DNA from: Armatimonadota bacterium
GTDB lineage: Bacteria > Armatimonadota > Fimbriimonadia > Fimbriimonadales > Fimbriimonadaceae
DNA: 64,000 nt
Assembly: GCA_016223145.1 (NCBI GenBank)
Contig: JACRPN010000005.1
Location: forward strand, 40,511 to 104,510
Direction: 5' to 3'
In this document: positions 34,325-43,408 of the stretch, one piece after another
How positions within the stretch are numbered: the stretch's first letter is position 1
Layout of the letters: the number at the start of each line of letters is the position of its first letter
The notes under the pieces: generated by a model
The model's database searches: none
Told to the model about the DNA's origin: nothing
What the model saw: only the letters and a program-made list of their open reading frames with translations
Made by a program: the position numbers and the translations under genes

Positions 34325-36019
34325 CTACGCCGTCTGCGCGACAGCCAGGTTCAGTTCCTCGATCATCGCCTTTCGCATGAGATACTTCTGCACCTTGCCG
34401 GTGACCGTCGTCGGGTAGGAATCCATGAACCGGATGTACCGTGGGATCTTGTAGTGGGCGATCTGCCCCTTACAGAAAGCTTGAATCTCCTCGGCAGTGG
34501 CTTCCTCACTGTGGTGCAGGATGATCCAAGCGCAGATCTCTTCGCCATACTTCTCATCCGGCACACCAAACACCTGGACGTCCTGGACTTTCGGGTGCCG
34601 ATAGAGATACTCCTCGATCTCTCTGGGGTAGATGTTCTCGCCGCCGCGGATGACCATGTCCTTGATCCGGCCGACTATGTTGCCGTAGCCGTCTTCATCC
34701 AGCGTCGCCAGATCGCCGGTGTGCATCCAGTGGGCCCGGTCGATGACCTCGCGGGTCCGGTCCGGGTCGCCCCAATAGCCGAGCATCACGCTGTAGCCAC
34801 GGGTCACGAGCTCGCCCGGTACGCCGGGCGGGACGATACGTCCCTCGTGGTCCACGATTTTCACCTCGATATGCGGATGCACGCGCCCGACCGTGGACAC
34901 GCGCTTTTCGATGGAATCGTCCACCGCGCTCTGGAAGCTGGCAGGACTGGTCTCGGTCATGCCGTAGGCGATGGTGACCTGGCGCATGTTCATGCGGTCC
35001 ACGACTTGCTTCATGACTTCGATGGGGCAAGGCGCGCCGGCCATGATGCCGGTCCTGAGGGAGGAGAGATCGAACTCGCTGAAGCGTGGTTGTTCGAGCT
35101 CGGCGATGAACATGGTCGGAACGCCGTGTAGCGCCGTGCAGCGCTCCTCCTGAACGGTTTCCAGCACGGCCAGCGGATCAAACGCCTCCGAGGGGTAGAC
35201 CATCGTCGAACCGTGGGTGACGCAAGCCAGGTTCCCGAGCACCATCCCAAAGCAGTGGTAGAGCGGCACGGGGATGCAGATCTTGTCTTGTTCCGATAGC
35301 CGCATCGCCTCACCAACAAAGAAGCCGTTGTTCAGGATGTTGTGGTGGGTGAGGGTCGCTCCCTTGGGGGTGCCGGTGGTACCGCTGGTGAATTGGATGT
35401 TGATGGGGTCATCGAATTGAAGCTGGGTTTGAAGGCTTGCGAGCGCTTGACAATGGACGTCGGTGGCCAGCGGCGCTACATCTTGGAATCGCAGGACACC
35501 TGCTTCCGGGTCATCGCCGATGCAGATGACGACTTGCAGATTGGGGAGTTTCTCGCATCGGAGTTCTCCCGGAGCGCTGGTTTCAAGCTCTGGGGCAAGG
35601 GTGCGGACCATCCCCAGATAGTCGCTTGTCTTAAACCTGCGTGCGGTCACCAGGGCCTTGCACTCGACCGTGTTCAGGACGAACTCGAGCTCCGAGAGCC
35701 TATAGGCGGGATTGATGTTGACCAGGATGATCCCGGCCTTTGCTGTGGCGAACTGGGTCACCACCCATTCGGCGCAGTTGAGCGACCAGATGCCGAGGCG
35801 GTCGCCGGGCCTGAGCCCTAGGGCGAGCAAGCCTGCCGCGAAGGCGTCGACCTGCTTTTGTAGTTCAACGTAGGTCCATCGGATGCCTTGGTGGCGTATG
35901 ACAAGCGCTTCGCGGTCCGGCCAGCGGGCGGCCGCTTGGTCGAAATGGATGCCGATGGTGTCGCCGATGAGGGGCACGGTTGAAGCTCCGTGCACGTAGC
36001 TTTGGGTCAATTTCTGCAT
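34325..36019 (-). CDS. Acyl-CoA synthetase (AMP-binding, FadD-like)
   Basis: 564 aa from ATG 36019; a GTG at 36070 would add 17 residues of no family match. P-loop-like [10 protein letters not shown] at 211-220, YGMTETSP in the middle, [38 protein letters not shown] near the hinge, and the C-terminal catalytic Lys region [12 protein letters not shown]. It activates a carboxylic acid to its CoA ester via an acyl-AMP. Long/medium-chain or methyl-branched acids fit best by sequence feel; chain length cannot be read reliably. Matches the acyl-CoA dehydrogenase and mutase genes further on. Confidence 0.9.
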   Translation of the reverse strand: MQKLTQSYVHGASTVPLIGDTIGIHFDQAAARWPDREALVIRHQGIRWTYVELQKQVDAFAAGLLALGLRPGDRLGIWSLNCAEWVVTQFATAKAGIILVNINPAYRLSELEFVLNTVECKALVTARRFKTSDYLGMVRTLAPELETSAPGELRCEKLPNLQVVICIGDDPEAGVLRFQDVAPLATDVHCQALASLQTQLQFDDPINIQFTSGTTGTPKGATLTHHNILNNGFFVGEAMRLSEQDKICIPVPLYHCFGMVLGNLACVTHGSTMVYPSEAFDPLAVLETVQEERCTALHGVPTMFIAELEQPRFSEFDLSSLRTGIMAGAPCPIEVMKQVVDRMNMRQVTIAYGMTETSPASFQSAVDDSIEKRVSTVGRVHPHIEVKIVDHEGRIVPPGVPGELVTRGYSVMLGYWGDPDRTREVIDRAHWMHTGDLATLDEDGYGNIVGRIKDMVIRGGENIYPREIEEYLYRHPKVQDVQVFGVPDEKYGEEICAWIILHHSEEATAEEIQAFCKGQIAHYKIPRYIRFMDSYPTTVTGKVQKYLMRKAMIEELNLAVAQTA

Positions 36020-36070
36020 TGCCGTCCCAGACAGCAGGGACCTATTTGCGGCCCCAGGGGGGTGAAGCAC

Positions 36071-36269
36071 CCGGTTTCAAGGTACCTGGACTCCGAGGGA
36101 AGTGGGGGGGCTAGGGATGAATCGGTGAGTGGGGGTAAGGGAGAATTGGTTGGAGCGCGAGCGGGCGAATCGGGGAAAGGGTGGATGGGTGGATTGGAGA
36201 ATGGGTGAAAGGCGGTGAGGGGGGCATCCATTGGGATGCGGCGGCCTGGCGCCGCTCAATCGCGGCCCG
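36071..36269. repeat. G-rich low-complexity spacer
   Basis: The sequence is dominated by GGGTGAATGGG/GGGTGGATGGG-type repeats (about 36100-36215) with short CCGGCGCC hairpin near 36240-36255. No gene is seen. The same style of G-rich filler occurs at 9043-9120. Confidence 0.5.
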
Positions 36270-36758
36270 CTACTCCTTACCCTTCACCTCGATCTTGCTT
36301 TCGAACTTCGAGCTGTCCCCGGTCACCCCGTAGGCGACGCCTTCGGCTTTCATCTTGTCGAGCAAGGTGGGAACCGTGCCGCTCAAGAAGACCTTGCCCT
36401 CCCGAACATCGACGGCAACACCGCTGGCATTAAGCCCCGCAACCAATTTGAACCCGGCGGCCATTTTGGCCTTAAGGGCGGCGTCGCTCAGCGTGCCACC
36501 GGCCTCTTCCATGGCCTGGCGGCCCTTGGCGGCGGCTTCGTCGTAGGCGCGCTTTCCCATTTCGCTCATCGCTGCTGCGCCCTCTTTGGCCTTCTCGCCG
36601 ACGATCGTCGCACCTACTTTCAGCTTGTCGCCGGCCTGCTCGGCGGCGCGTTTGGCGGCGACGGCGGCATCGCCGGTCTTTTGGCGGACCTCGTCATCGC
36701 TCATCGAGCAGCCAAGCGGGAGCAGGACGATCAACAAGAGAGCAGCCGAGCGGATCAT
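36270..36758 (-). CDS. BON domain lipoprotein
   Basis: 162 aa. MIRSAALLLIVLLPLGC is a lipoprotein signal (Cys 17). Residues 22-95 form a long charged coiled-coil-like helix rich in Ala, Lys and Glu. The last 65 (LKAKMAAGFKLVAGLNASGVAVDVREGKVFLSGTVPTLLDKMKAEGVAYGVTGDSSKFESKIEV) make a BON domain, which binds phospholipid or mediates envelope contacts. Likely an outer-membrane-associated envelope-stress or permeability factor. Confidence 0.87.
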   Translation of the reverse strand: MIRSAALLLIVLLPLGCSMSDDEVRQKTGDAAVAAKRAAEQAGDKLKVGATIVGEKAKEGAAAMSEMGKRAYDEAAAKGRQAMEEAGGTLSDAALKAKMAAGFKLVAGLNASGVAVDVREGKVFLSGTVPTLLDKMKAEGVAYGVTGDSSKFESKIEVKGKE

Positions 36759-37118
36759 ATTCCTGGATACGGTTGAAGTCGCCCATCAGATGCGCCGCGG
36801 GTAGGGTCCGTTTCGAAGAGCGCAGCCCCTCCTTGTCGTAGGCTGACAACACTTCCGGCTCTTCTCTACACTTTTGTCGAGTATTGCTCTGAACCTGCGT
36901 GGGAAATTGAGTGGGCTCGAAGCGGCTCTGCGCGCTACTCCCTGTTTCGTGGGTGAGTAGTATCAAGTAAGGAGTTCCCCCGATGCTGGCGGCACGTCAG
37001 CGCAGACTGCACCCAACCAGCGAGCCGCATATCCGTGGGCGTGCAACGGCCCAGGGGTGGCTTCGTCCACTACTCGATGCCCGTCGGGGTGAAGTCCGCT
37101 CCTTGGAGACGCTTATCC
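36759..37118. other. 360-bp gene-free spacer before PFOR
   Basis: No gene or RNA is recognised. A frame open from GTG 37035 is part of the PFOR reading frame but precedes its conserved start. AAGGAG at 36968-36973 is not followed by a usable start. GC-rich 36780-36830 can fold into small hairpins. A promoter for the PFOR gene is expected here; I cannot single one out. Confidence 0.5.
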
Positions 37119-40100
37119 ATGTCCGTCATCGCCGAAGATAGACCCAAACACGCCAAACGAGCCACGCATTCGATCGCCATGATCGATGGCAATGAAGCCT
37201 GTGCGTATGTGGCGTATCGCCTGAACGAAGTCTGCTCAATCTTTCCCATCACGCCCGCTACCCCCATGGCCGAGCTGGCGGACCAGTGGTCCAGCGAGGG
37301 CCAGAAGAACCTATGGGGTTCTGTGGTGGACGTCATCGAGATGCAGAGCGAACTTGGCGCCGCAGGAACGCTGCACGGCGCTCTGCAATCCGGTGCATTG
37401 GGCACCAGCTTCACCTCCTCGCAGGGGCTGATGCTGATGATCCCGAACATGTTCAAAATCGCCGGCGAGCTCACACCGTGCGTGATCCACGTGGCGGCCA
37501 GGGCGATGGCGGCCAATGGCATCTCCATCTTCTGCGACCATCAGGACGTGATGGCGGTTCGGCAAACCGGCTTTGCCCAGCTTGCCTCCAGTTCGGTACA
37601 GGAGGCGCACGACTTCGCCTTGATCGCCCAGGCCGCAAGCCTTAAGGCGCGGATCCCGTTTCTCCACTTTCAAGATGGGTTCCGCACCTCGCACGAGGTG
37701 AACAAGATTGAGCTTCTTTCGGAGGACCAGATGCGCGCCTTGATCGACGAAGAGGCGATCCTCGCTCACCGGTTGAGGGCGATGAACCCCGACAATCCGG
37801 ATATCCGAGGCACGGTGCAAAACAACGACATCTATTTCCAGGCGCGCGAGACCATCAATCCGTTCTATGCGAAGTGCCCGGAGATCGTGCAGGGCGTGAT
37901 GGATCAGCTCGCCGCATTGACCGGGCGGGCCTACAGGCTGTTCGAGTACGCGGGCCACCCTGAGGCCGAGCGCGTGATCATATCGATGGGCTCGGGCGCA
38001 GAAACCGTACGCGAGACGGTCGAATACCTGGCAAAACAGGGCGAAAAGGTCGGAGCAATTCAGGTGCACCTCTTCCGGCCGTTCTCGGTCTCTCATTTCA
38101 TTCAGGCTCTTCCCAAGACCGTCAGGGCCATCGCCGTGCTGGATCGCACCAAAGAGCCCGGTGCCTCCGGAGAGCCGCTGTATCAAGACGTCCTCACGGC
38201 GATTTTCGAAGACCTCGGACCTCGGACCTCGGACCTCAGACCTCGTATCATCGGCGGCCGCTACGGACTTGCCGGCAAGGAGTTTCACCCCGGAATGGTC
38301 AAGGCGGTTCTGGACGAACTGCTAAAGGACAAGCCCAAAAACCACTTCACCCTGGGCATCGAAGATGACGTGGCCCACACCAGCCTCAGTTACGACGATG
38401 GGTTCTCCGTGGAGTCTCCCAAGGTTCATCGGGCATTGTTCTACGGTCTTGGAGCGGATGGCACCGTGGGCGCCAACAAGAACACGATCAAGATCATCGG
38501 CGAAGACCCAGAGCGCTTTGCCCAGGCATACTTCGTTTACGACTCCAAGAAGTCGGGCTCGCAGACCGTGTCTCACCTGCGCTTCGGCCCGGAGCCGATC
38601 CATGCGACCTACCTCATCCGTGCGGCGCAATTCGTCGGCTGCCATTCGTTCGGCTTCATTCACCGCATGGACATCTTGGAGCGTGCGGCTCATGGCGCGA
38701 CCCTTCTCCTGAACAGCCCCTACGGCCCAGATGAGGTCTGGGACTATCTGCCAAGACCGCTGCAACAGGGGATCCTCGACAAAGGGATCCAGCTCTATGT
38801 CATCGACGCCACAGCGGTTGCCCGCGAGACCGGCCTAGGCTCGCGCACCAACACGGTCCTACAGACCTGCTTCTTTGCCATCTCAGGGGTTCTCCCACGT
38901 GAGAAGGCCATCGCCAAGATCAAAAAGTCGATCAAGGACACGTACGGCAAGAAGGGCGGGGAAGTGGTGGAGATGAACTTCAAGGCCGTCGACACCACGC
39001 TCGAACGGCTTCACAAGGTCTCGATTCCCACCCAGGTCACCAGCAAGCGCGAACTCCTTGAGCCGGTTTCAGGCGATGCGCCCGAATTTGTGAGGTCGGT
39101 GACGGCCGCGATGGTGGCGGGGAAGGGGGATCTGCTTCCCGTCAGCAAACTCCCGATCGACGGGGCATATCCCAGCGGAACGACGAAATACGAGAAGCGC
39201 AATGTTGCCGATTTCGTGCCGATCTGGGATTCAGGGCTGTGCATTCAATGTGGCAACTGCAGTGTGGTGTGCCCGCACACCTGTATCCGTAGCAGGCTCT
39301 TTCACGAAAGCCGACTGGCCGAGGCGCCAAAGGGGTTCCAAAGCTCGACGATCGATGCCAAGGGCTTTCCGGAGACGCGCTACACGCTCCAGATTTATAT
39401 GGAGGACTGCACGGGTTGCGGACTCTGCGTTGAGGCATGCCCGGCCGTGAACCTCTCGGACACCAGCAAGAAGGCGATCAACCTGGTGAAGAAAGAGGGC
39501 CAGGAGGTCGATAACCGCAAAGTCCTCGAGTTCTTCGAGACGCTTCCCGCCAACGACCGCGCGCGCGTGGATTTCTCGACGATCCGGGGTGCGCAATTCC
39601 TGGAGCCCTTGTTCGAGTTCTCGGGCGCCTGCGCAGGATGTGGCGAGACCCCCTATGTCCGGCTGCTCTCTCAGTTGTTCGGCGATCGCATGATGGTGGC
39701 CAATGCCAGCGGATGCTCTTCGGTGTTTGGCGGTTGCCTTCCGACCACCCCCTGGACCCGCAATCACGAAGGAAGGGGTCCGGCCTGGGCGAACTCACTC
39801 TTCGAAGATAACGCCGAATTTGGGCTCGGCATGCGCGTCGCCGCCGACCGGCACCTGGAGCAAGCGCACAGGCTGCTGCACGAGTTCGAGCGTGAGATTG
39901 GCGAAGTCTTGGTGGACGATCTGATCCACGGTCCCCAACGTATGGAGTCGGAGATCCGGCTTCAAAGAGCGCGTGTTGCCGAGCTAAAGGAGAAGTTGAA
40001 TGAACTTCTTGATCCGACCCTCGCCCATCGCTCTTCGCCCTTCGCTGCGCCTGAGTCGGCTTCAAGACTGCGAACTCTGCTCGCCCTCGCCGACCACCTG

Positions 40101-40751
40101 GTTCGCCGTTCGGTCTGGATCGTTGGCGGCGACGGCTGGGCCTATGACATCGGCAGCGCAGGCGTGGATCACGTGCTCGCGGGGGGTCGGGATGTGAACC
40201 TCTTGATCCTCGATAACGAGGTGTACGCCAACACCGGAGGCCAGCAGAGCAAGGCGACCCCGATGGCCGCGGTGGCGAAGTTCGCCAATGCCGGCAAGCG
40301 CGCGCCGAAAAAGGACCTCGCGCTTCAGGCGATCGCCTATGGAAACGTGTACGTGGCCCGAATCGCGCTCGGGGCGAACCCGCAGCAGGCACTAACGGCG
40401 TTCCGTGAGGCGGAAGCCTATCCGGGGCCGTCGCTGATCATTGCCTATGCCCACTGTATCGCGCACGGCATCCCCATGCAGCAGGGCTTACAGCAGCAGA
40501 GCCGGGCGGTGCACTGCGGCTATTGGCCGCTGATCCGCTACAACCCGGAGGTCCGGGCATCGGGCGAGAACCCGTTCTTGCTGGACTCCGCGAGGCCGAC
40601 GAAAAACCTGGAGGATTACACGGAGAACGAGCTTCGCTACAGGATGCTGAGGTACACGAACCCGGAGCACGCGGACAGCATCTTCGAAGCCGCCCGCGAC
40701 CAAATCCAACGCCACTGGAAGCTCTACGAGCAAATGGCAGAAATGGGCTAG
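37119..40751 (+). CDS. nifJ: Pyruvate:ferredoxin (flavodoxin) oxidoreductase
   Basis: 1210 aa from ATG 37119 (GGAG at 37105-37108); family length about 1170-1200. Domains in order: pyrimidine-binding (about 20-250), CoA-binding region to about 500, ferredoxin-like region with CIQCGNCSVVC (from residue 708) and CTGCGLCVEAC (from 764), then the TPP-binding domain with CAGCGET and GDGWAYDIG (from 1004) and the N-x-Y-A-N-T-G-G-Q-Q-S-K ending. It oxidises pyruvate to acetyl-CoA + CO2 with ferredoxin reduction, in addition to the PDH encoded at 30905. A 7-bp x5 tandem repeat (38211-38245) adds about 8-12 residues in the second domain. Confidence 0.94.
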   Translation: MSVIAEDRPKHAKRATHSIAMIDGNEACAYVAYRLNEVCSIFPITPATPMAELADQWSSEGQKNLWGSVVDVIEMQSELGAAGTLHGALQSGALGTSFTSSQGLMLMIPNMFKIAGELTPCVIHVAARAMAANGISIFCDHQDVMAVRQTGFAQLASSSVQEAHDFALIAQAASLKARIPFLHFQDGFRTSHEVNKIELLSEDQMRALIDEEAILAHRLRAMNPDNPDIRGTVQNNDIYFQARETINPFYAKCPEIVQGVMDQLAALTGRAYRLFEYAGHPEAERVIISMGSGAETVRETVEYLAKQGEKVGAIQVHLFRPFSVSHFIQALPKTVRAIAVLDRTKEPGASGEPLYQDVLTAIFEDLGPRTSDLRPRIIGGRYGLAGKEFHPGMVKAVLDELLKDKPKNHFTLGIEDDVAHTSLSYDDGFSVESPKVHRALFYGLGADGTVGANKNTIKIIGEDPERFAQAYFVYDSKKSGSQTVSHLRFGPEPIHATYLIRAAQFVGCHSFGFIHRMDILERAAHGATLLLNSPYGPDEVWDYLPRPLQQGILDKGIQLYVIDATAVARETGLGSRTNTVLQTCFFAISGVLPREKAIAKIKKSIKDTYGKKGGEVVEMNFKAVDTTLERLHKVSIPTQVTSKRELLEPVSGDAPEFVRSVTAAMVAGKGDLLPVSKLPIDGAYPSGTTKYEKRNVADFVPIWDSGLCIQCGNCSVVCPHTCIRSRLFHESRLAEAPKGFQSSTIDAKGFPETRYTLQIYMEDCTGCGLCVEACPAVNLSDTSKKAINLVKKEGQEVDNRKVLEFFETLPANDRARVDFSTIRGAQFLEPLFEFSGACAGCGETPYVRLLSQLFGDRMMVANASGCSSVFGGCLPTTPWTRNHEGRGPAWANSLFEDNAEFGLGMRVAADRHLEQAHRLLHEFEREIGEVLVDDLIHGPQRMESEIRLQRARVAELKEKLNELLDPTLAHRSSPFAAPESASRLRTLLALADHLVRRSVWIVGGDGWAYDIGSAGVDHVLAGGRDVNLLILDNEVYANTGGQQSKATPMAAVAKFANAGKRAPKKDLALQAIAYGNVYVARIALGANPQQALTAFREAEAYPGPSLIIAYAHCIAHGIPMQQGLQQQSRAVHCGYWPLIRYNPEVRASGENPFLLDSARPTKNLEDYTENELRYRMLRYTNPEHADSIFEAARDQIQRHWKLYEQMAEMG
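38211..38245 (+). repeat. 7-bp tandem repeat inside the PFOR gene
   Basis: Five copies of GACCTCG (the fourth is GACCTCA). 35 bp is not a multiple of three, but the frame is kept and encodes DLGPRTSDLRPR just before the conserved GGRYGLAGKEF. The unit resembles the GACCTCAGAC part of the intergenic hairpin at 53278-53308. Confidence 0.85.
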
Positions 40752-41593
40752 TTCCCGTTATTGCTACCCACTCCTGCCGCGGAGATCATGGCCCATGCGG
40801 CCTGATGGAGCTCCTGATAGGTGTCAGCGTCGTAGGCCACCGTGTAGCCGTTCACCCGTCGCACGCCGATCAGCCGCGCCGCTTGGTCGGCTTCTTCGGA
40901 TCTATTGCATTCGAGTTCGACGGTCCCGGGCAGCTTGGGGAGCCAAGTTTTGAGCGACTTGGCTCGCAGGCAACCGTCCTTCGCAGCGGCCTCGATCAGG
41001 GGTAGGGACTCGCAGGGCTCCAGACACAAGCCGCTGTAACGGCCGATGCCATGCTTCACCACTGCCGTGGCTACGCCAGGAAGCAGAGCAGCGGCCTCGT
41101 CGCAGCCGGCTTGATCGCTGCTCACGCAGACGATCGGTACACCGTAAGTCGCCGCGACCCCTGCGCTCAGACCGATCTCTCCCACGTCTTCGCCGTTGAT
41201 CTTCAGGCGGTGGACCACCTTGCCCGAGATCGTGTGCTCCATGATGCCGCCCGCCGTGCCGGCTTTGGCGTGATAGCCGATCAGCATCGCCGCGTCGAAG
41301 CTTGAGCCCACGCCGATCATCATGCCGTCGGTGCCCGCGCCGTGGCCCGAAACCATGCGTGCGCCGGGCTCAAGCCTATCGACGAGGATGTTCTTGCTGT
41401 TGCCGTGAGAATCGCGCAGCACGATCTCCTTCGCGCCGGCATCTTTCGCGCCGCGGATGGCGGCATTCACGTCGTCGGTCATGCGCTCCCGGGCGAACTG
41501 GAAATCGTAGGTGGAAGGGTTCGGCCCTCCGCACTGCGACCAACTGACGAGCCCAGTAATGCCCTCGATGTCGACGGAAATGAAGACCTTCAT
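40748..41593 (-). CDS. M55 family D-aminopeptidase (DppA-like)
   Basis: 281 aa, standard M55 length. MKVFISVDIEGITGLVSW (Asp8 and Glu10 bind zinc), ARERMTDDVNAAIRGA, VLRDSHGNSKNI, MMIGVGSSFDAAMLIGYHAKAGTAGGIMEHT and LPGVATAVVKHGIGRY are the family marks. It releases D-amino acids from peptides, mostly in peptide or peptidoglycan salvage. It is last in the operon after the acyl-CoA dehydrogenase (28 bp) and its stop overlaps the convergent PFOR stop by 4 bp. Start of ATG 41593 has no SD. Confidence 0.92.
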   Translation of the reverse strand: MKVFISVDIEGITGLVSWSQCGGPNPSTYDFQFARERMTDDVNAAIRGAKDAGAKEIVLRDSHGNSKNILVDRLEPGARMVSGHGAGTDGMMIGVGSSFDAAMLIGYHAKAGTAGGIMEHTISGKVVHRLKINGEDVGEIGLSAGVAATYGVPIVCVSSDQAGCDEAAALLPGVATAVVKHGIGRYSGLCLEPCESLPLIEAAAKDGCLRAKSLKTWLPKLPGTVELECNRSEEADQAARLIGVRRVNGYTVAYDADTYQELHQAAWAMISAAGVGSNNGN

Positions 41594-41620
41594 GGGTAGG
41601 GAGGTTACCGGAATGCTCCG

Positions 41621-42763
41621 CTAATCCCCCAACACCGCCCTAGCAATCACCACCCGCTGGATCTCTGAGGTTCCCTCGTAGATTTCCGTGATGCGCTGGT
41701 CGCGGTAGAGGCGCTCTACCTTGAACTCCTTCATGAACCCGTAGCCGCCGTGGATCTGCAGCGCCTTGTGGCAAACCCGATGCGCCATCTCGCTGCAAAA
41801 GAGCTTGGTGATCGCCGATTCCTTCGTGTGCCGGAGGTGCTGGTCCTTCATCCACGCGGTGCGGTAGAGCATGGTCTTGGCCACTTCGACCTCGGTTGCC
41901 ATGTCCGCGATCATGAACTGCAGCGCCTGAAAGTCCGCCAGCCTTTGCCCGAACTGCTTGCGGTCTTTGGCGTACTTCACCGCCTCCTCAAGCGCACCCT
42001 CGGCGATGCCGACCGCTTGCGCCGCGATGCCGATACGGCCGCCGTCGAGAGTGGTCAGGGCGACGTTGAGGCCCTTGTTCTCAACCCCCAGCAGGCAGGA
42101 AGCGGGAACACGGCAGTTGTCGAAGACCATCTCAGTCGTACTGCTCGTTCGGATGCCTAGCTTGTTCTCATGCTTGCCGACCTTGAAGCCAGGTGAAGAG
42201 CTGGGGAGGAGGAAAGCGGAAACTCCCTTGGCGCCCTTGTCCGGATCGGTCTGAAAGAACGCGATGATGGCATCAGCGATCCCGCCGTTCGTCGTGAAGT
42301 TCTTGGTGCCGTTCAAGATGAAGTCGTCGCCATCGCGGACCGCTGAAGCGTGAAGCGAACCGGGGTCGCTGCCCGCGCCGCCTTCCGTGAGCGAGAAGCA
42401 ACCGAACCACTCGCCGGTGGCCAGCTTGGGAAGGTAAGTCTGCTTCTGCTCCTCGGTGCCCCATTTGACGATGGTGTCGTTGACCAGGGAGTTCTGCACG
42501 GAGACGCCCACCGAGGTCCCCGCGTCTACCTTGCTGAGCTCGATCATTACGCCCACGTAGGCGATCGCGCCCAGGTTTGTCCCGCCGTACTGTTCCGGCA
42601 CCGTCATGCCTAGGAAACCTAGGGCACCAAGCTCCCGCAGGGCCTCAAGGTTGACCTCCTGCTTTTCGTCCAGTTCCTGGACCGCAGGCTCAAGCCGCTT
42701 TTCGGCGAACTTGCGGGCCTCGTCCCAGATCAATTGATGTTCTTCGCTAATCGAAAAGTCCAT
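41621..42763 (-). CDS. Acyl-CoA dehydrogenase
   Basis: 380 aa, standard length. FAD-linked alpha,beta-dehydrogenation of acyl-CoA to enoyl-CoA. Visible: SLTEGGAGSDPGSL, FTTNGGIADAIIAF, LLGVENKGLNVALTTLDGGRIGIAAQAVG, and the catalytic Glu region QIHGGYGFMKEFKVERLYRDQRITEIYEGTSEIQRVVIAR (Glu in YEGTSEI). Short-chain/butyryl- or isobutyryl-type is the usual assignment of this pattern. SD GAGG lies 6 nt before ATG. It sits downstream of the B12 mutase subunit, separated by the palindrome pair at 42803-42896. Confidence 0.93.
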   Translation of the reverse strand: MDFSISEEHQLIWDEARKFAEKRLEPAVQELDEKQEVNLEALRELGALGFLGMTVPEQYGGTNLGAIAYVGVMIELSKVDAGTSVGVSVQNSLVNDTIVKWGTEEQKQTYLPKLATGEWFGCFSLTEGGAGSDPGSLHASAVRDGDDFILNGTKNFTTNGGIADAIIAFFQTDPDKGAKGVSAFLLPSSSPGFKVGKHENKLGIRTSSTTEMVFDNCRVPASCLLGVENKGLNVALTTLDGGRIGIAAQAVGIAEGALEEAVKYAKDRKQFGQRLADFQALQFMIADMATEVEVAKTMLYRTAWMKDQHLRHTKESAITKLFCSEMAHRVCHKALQIHGGYGFMKEFKVERLYRDQRITEIYEGTSEIQRVVIARAVLGD

Positions 42764-42802
42764 GTGCGCCTCACAACGAGTGAGTAGTATTGGAGCCTAT
42801 TT

Positions 42803-42896
42803 GGGAGTGCGCGGGCTTGCCCGCGCCTTAACCCGACTTCACCAAGATTCTGTCAGGTCCGGCTCTCCGAAAGCGCGGGCAAGCCCGCGCACTCCC
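42803..42896. repeat. Perfect 24-bp inverted repeat, REP pair inside the acyl-CoA operon
   Basis: Arms 42803-42826 and 42873-42896 are exact reverse complements, and each arm is itself a GCGCGGGC-TT-GCCCGCGC palindrome. The spacer is 46 bp. It lies between the B12 subunit and the acyl-CoA dehydrogenase genes of the same strand. It could form a very stable hairpin, giving transcript stabilisation, attenuation or termination between them. Confidence 0.85.
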
Positions 42897-42900
42897 ATAC

Positions 42901-43323
42901 CTATACTTCCTGTGCCCGATGATCCTGGACCCAATCCTGAATATAGGTAATGATCGCGCTCGGGTCATCTCCGGGGCCGAAGAGCTTTCCAACGCCTAGA
43001 TCGGCTAGCGTTTCCTGGTCCTTGGTCGGGATGATGCCCCCGCCCGTGAGCAGCCGGTCACCGATCCCCTCCTGCAGCATGAGCTCTCGGACCCTCCTGA
43101 AGTGCGTCATGTGGGCCCCGGACAGAACCGATAGCCCGATCACGTCGGCGTCTTCTTCGAGGGCCGCCGCCACGATCGCCTCAGGCGTTTGCCGAAGGCC
43201 CAGATAGACGACCTCCATGCCCGCTTCGACGAGCGACCGCGCCACGACCTTGGCGCCACGATCGTGCCCGTCCAGCCCAGGCTTGGCGACGACGACTTTG
43301 ATCCTCTGCTTCGTTGCTGTCAT
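42901..43323 (-). CDS. Methylmalonyl-CoA mutase small (B12-binding) subunit
   Basis: 140 aa from ATG 43323, preceded by a GGA-rich SD; an upstream frame to 43356 adds 11 residues. The cobalamin signature DxHxxG is present as Asp18-x-His20-xx-Gly23 in KPGLDGHDRGAKVV, followed by the Rossmann-like B12 fold (VIGLSVLSGAHMTHFRRV, LLTGGGIIPTKDQETLADLGVGKLFGPG). It pairs with the large subunit at 43409. The split form (separate B12 subunit) is known in Archaea and some bacteria. Ligands to Co: His20. Confidence 0.93.
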   Translation of the reverse strand: MTATKQRIKVVVAKPGLDGHDRGAKVVARSLVEAGMEVVYLGLRQTPEAIVAAALEEDADVIGLSVLSGAHMTHFRRVRELMLQEGIGDRLLTGGGIIPTKDQETLADLGVGKLFGPGDDPSAIITYIQDWVQDHRAQEV

Positions 43324-43365
43324 TCCAGTTTCCAATCTCGTCCAAGGCTCCCACAATCAGGGGCC

Positions 43366-43393
43366 CGTAGCCGCAGGCTTCAGCCTGCGCACA
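43366..43393. repeat. Single REP copy between mutase subunits
   Basis: Core GCAGGCTTCAGCCTGC, the same family as 30791-30875, in the 85-bp gap between the two mutase genes. No T-run, so no obvious terminator. Confidence 0.7.
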
Positions 43394-43408
43394 CGTCATT
43401 CCATTCCC

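Noticed and set aside
39478-40392. 304-aa minus-strand frame over PFOR
   Set aside because: Arg/Pro/Ser-rich shadow of PFOR.
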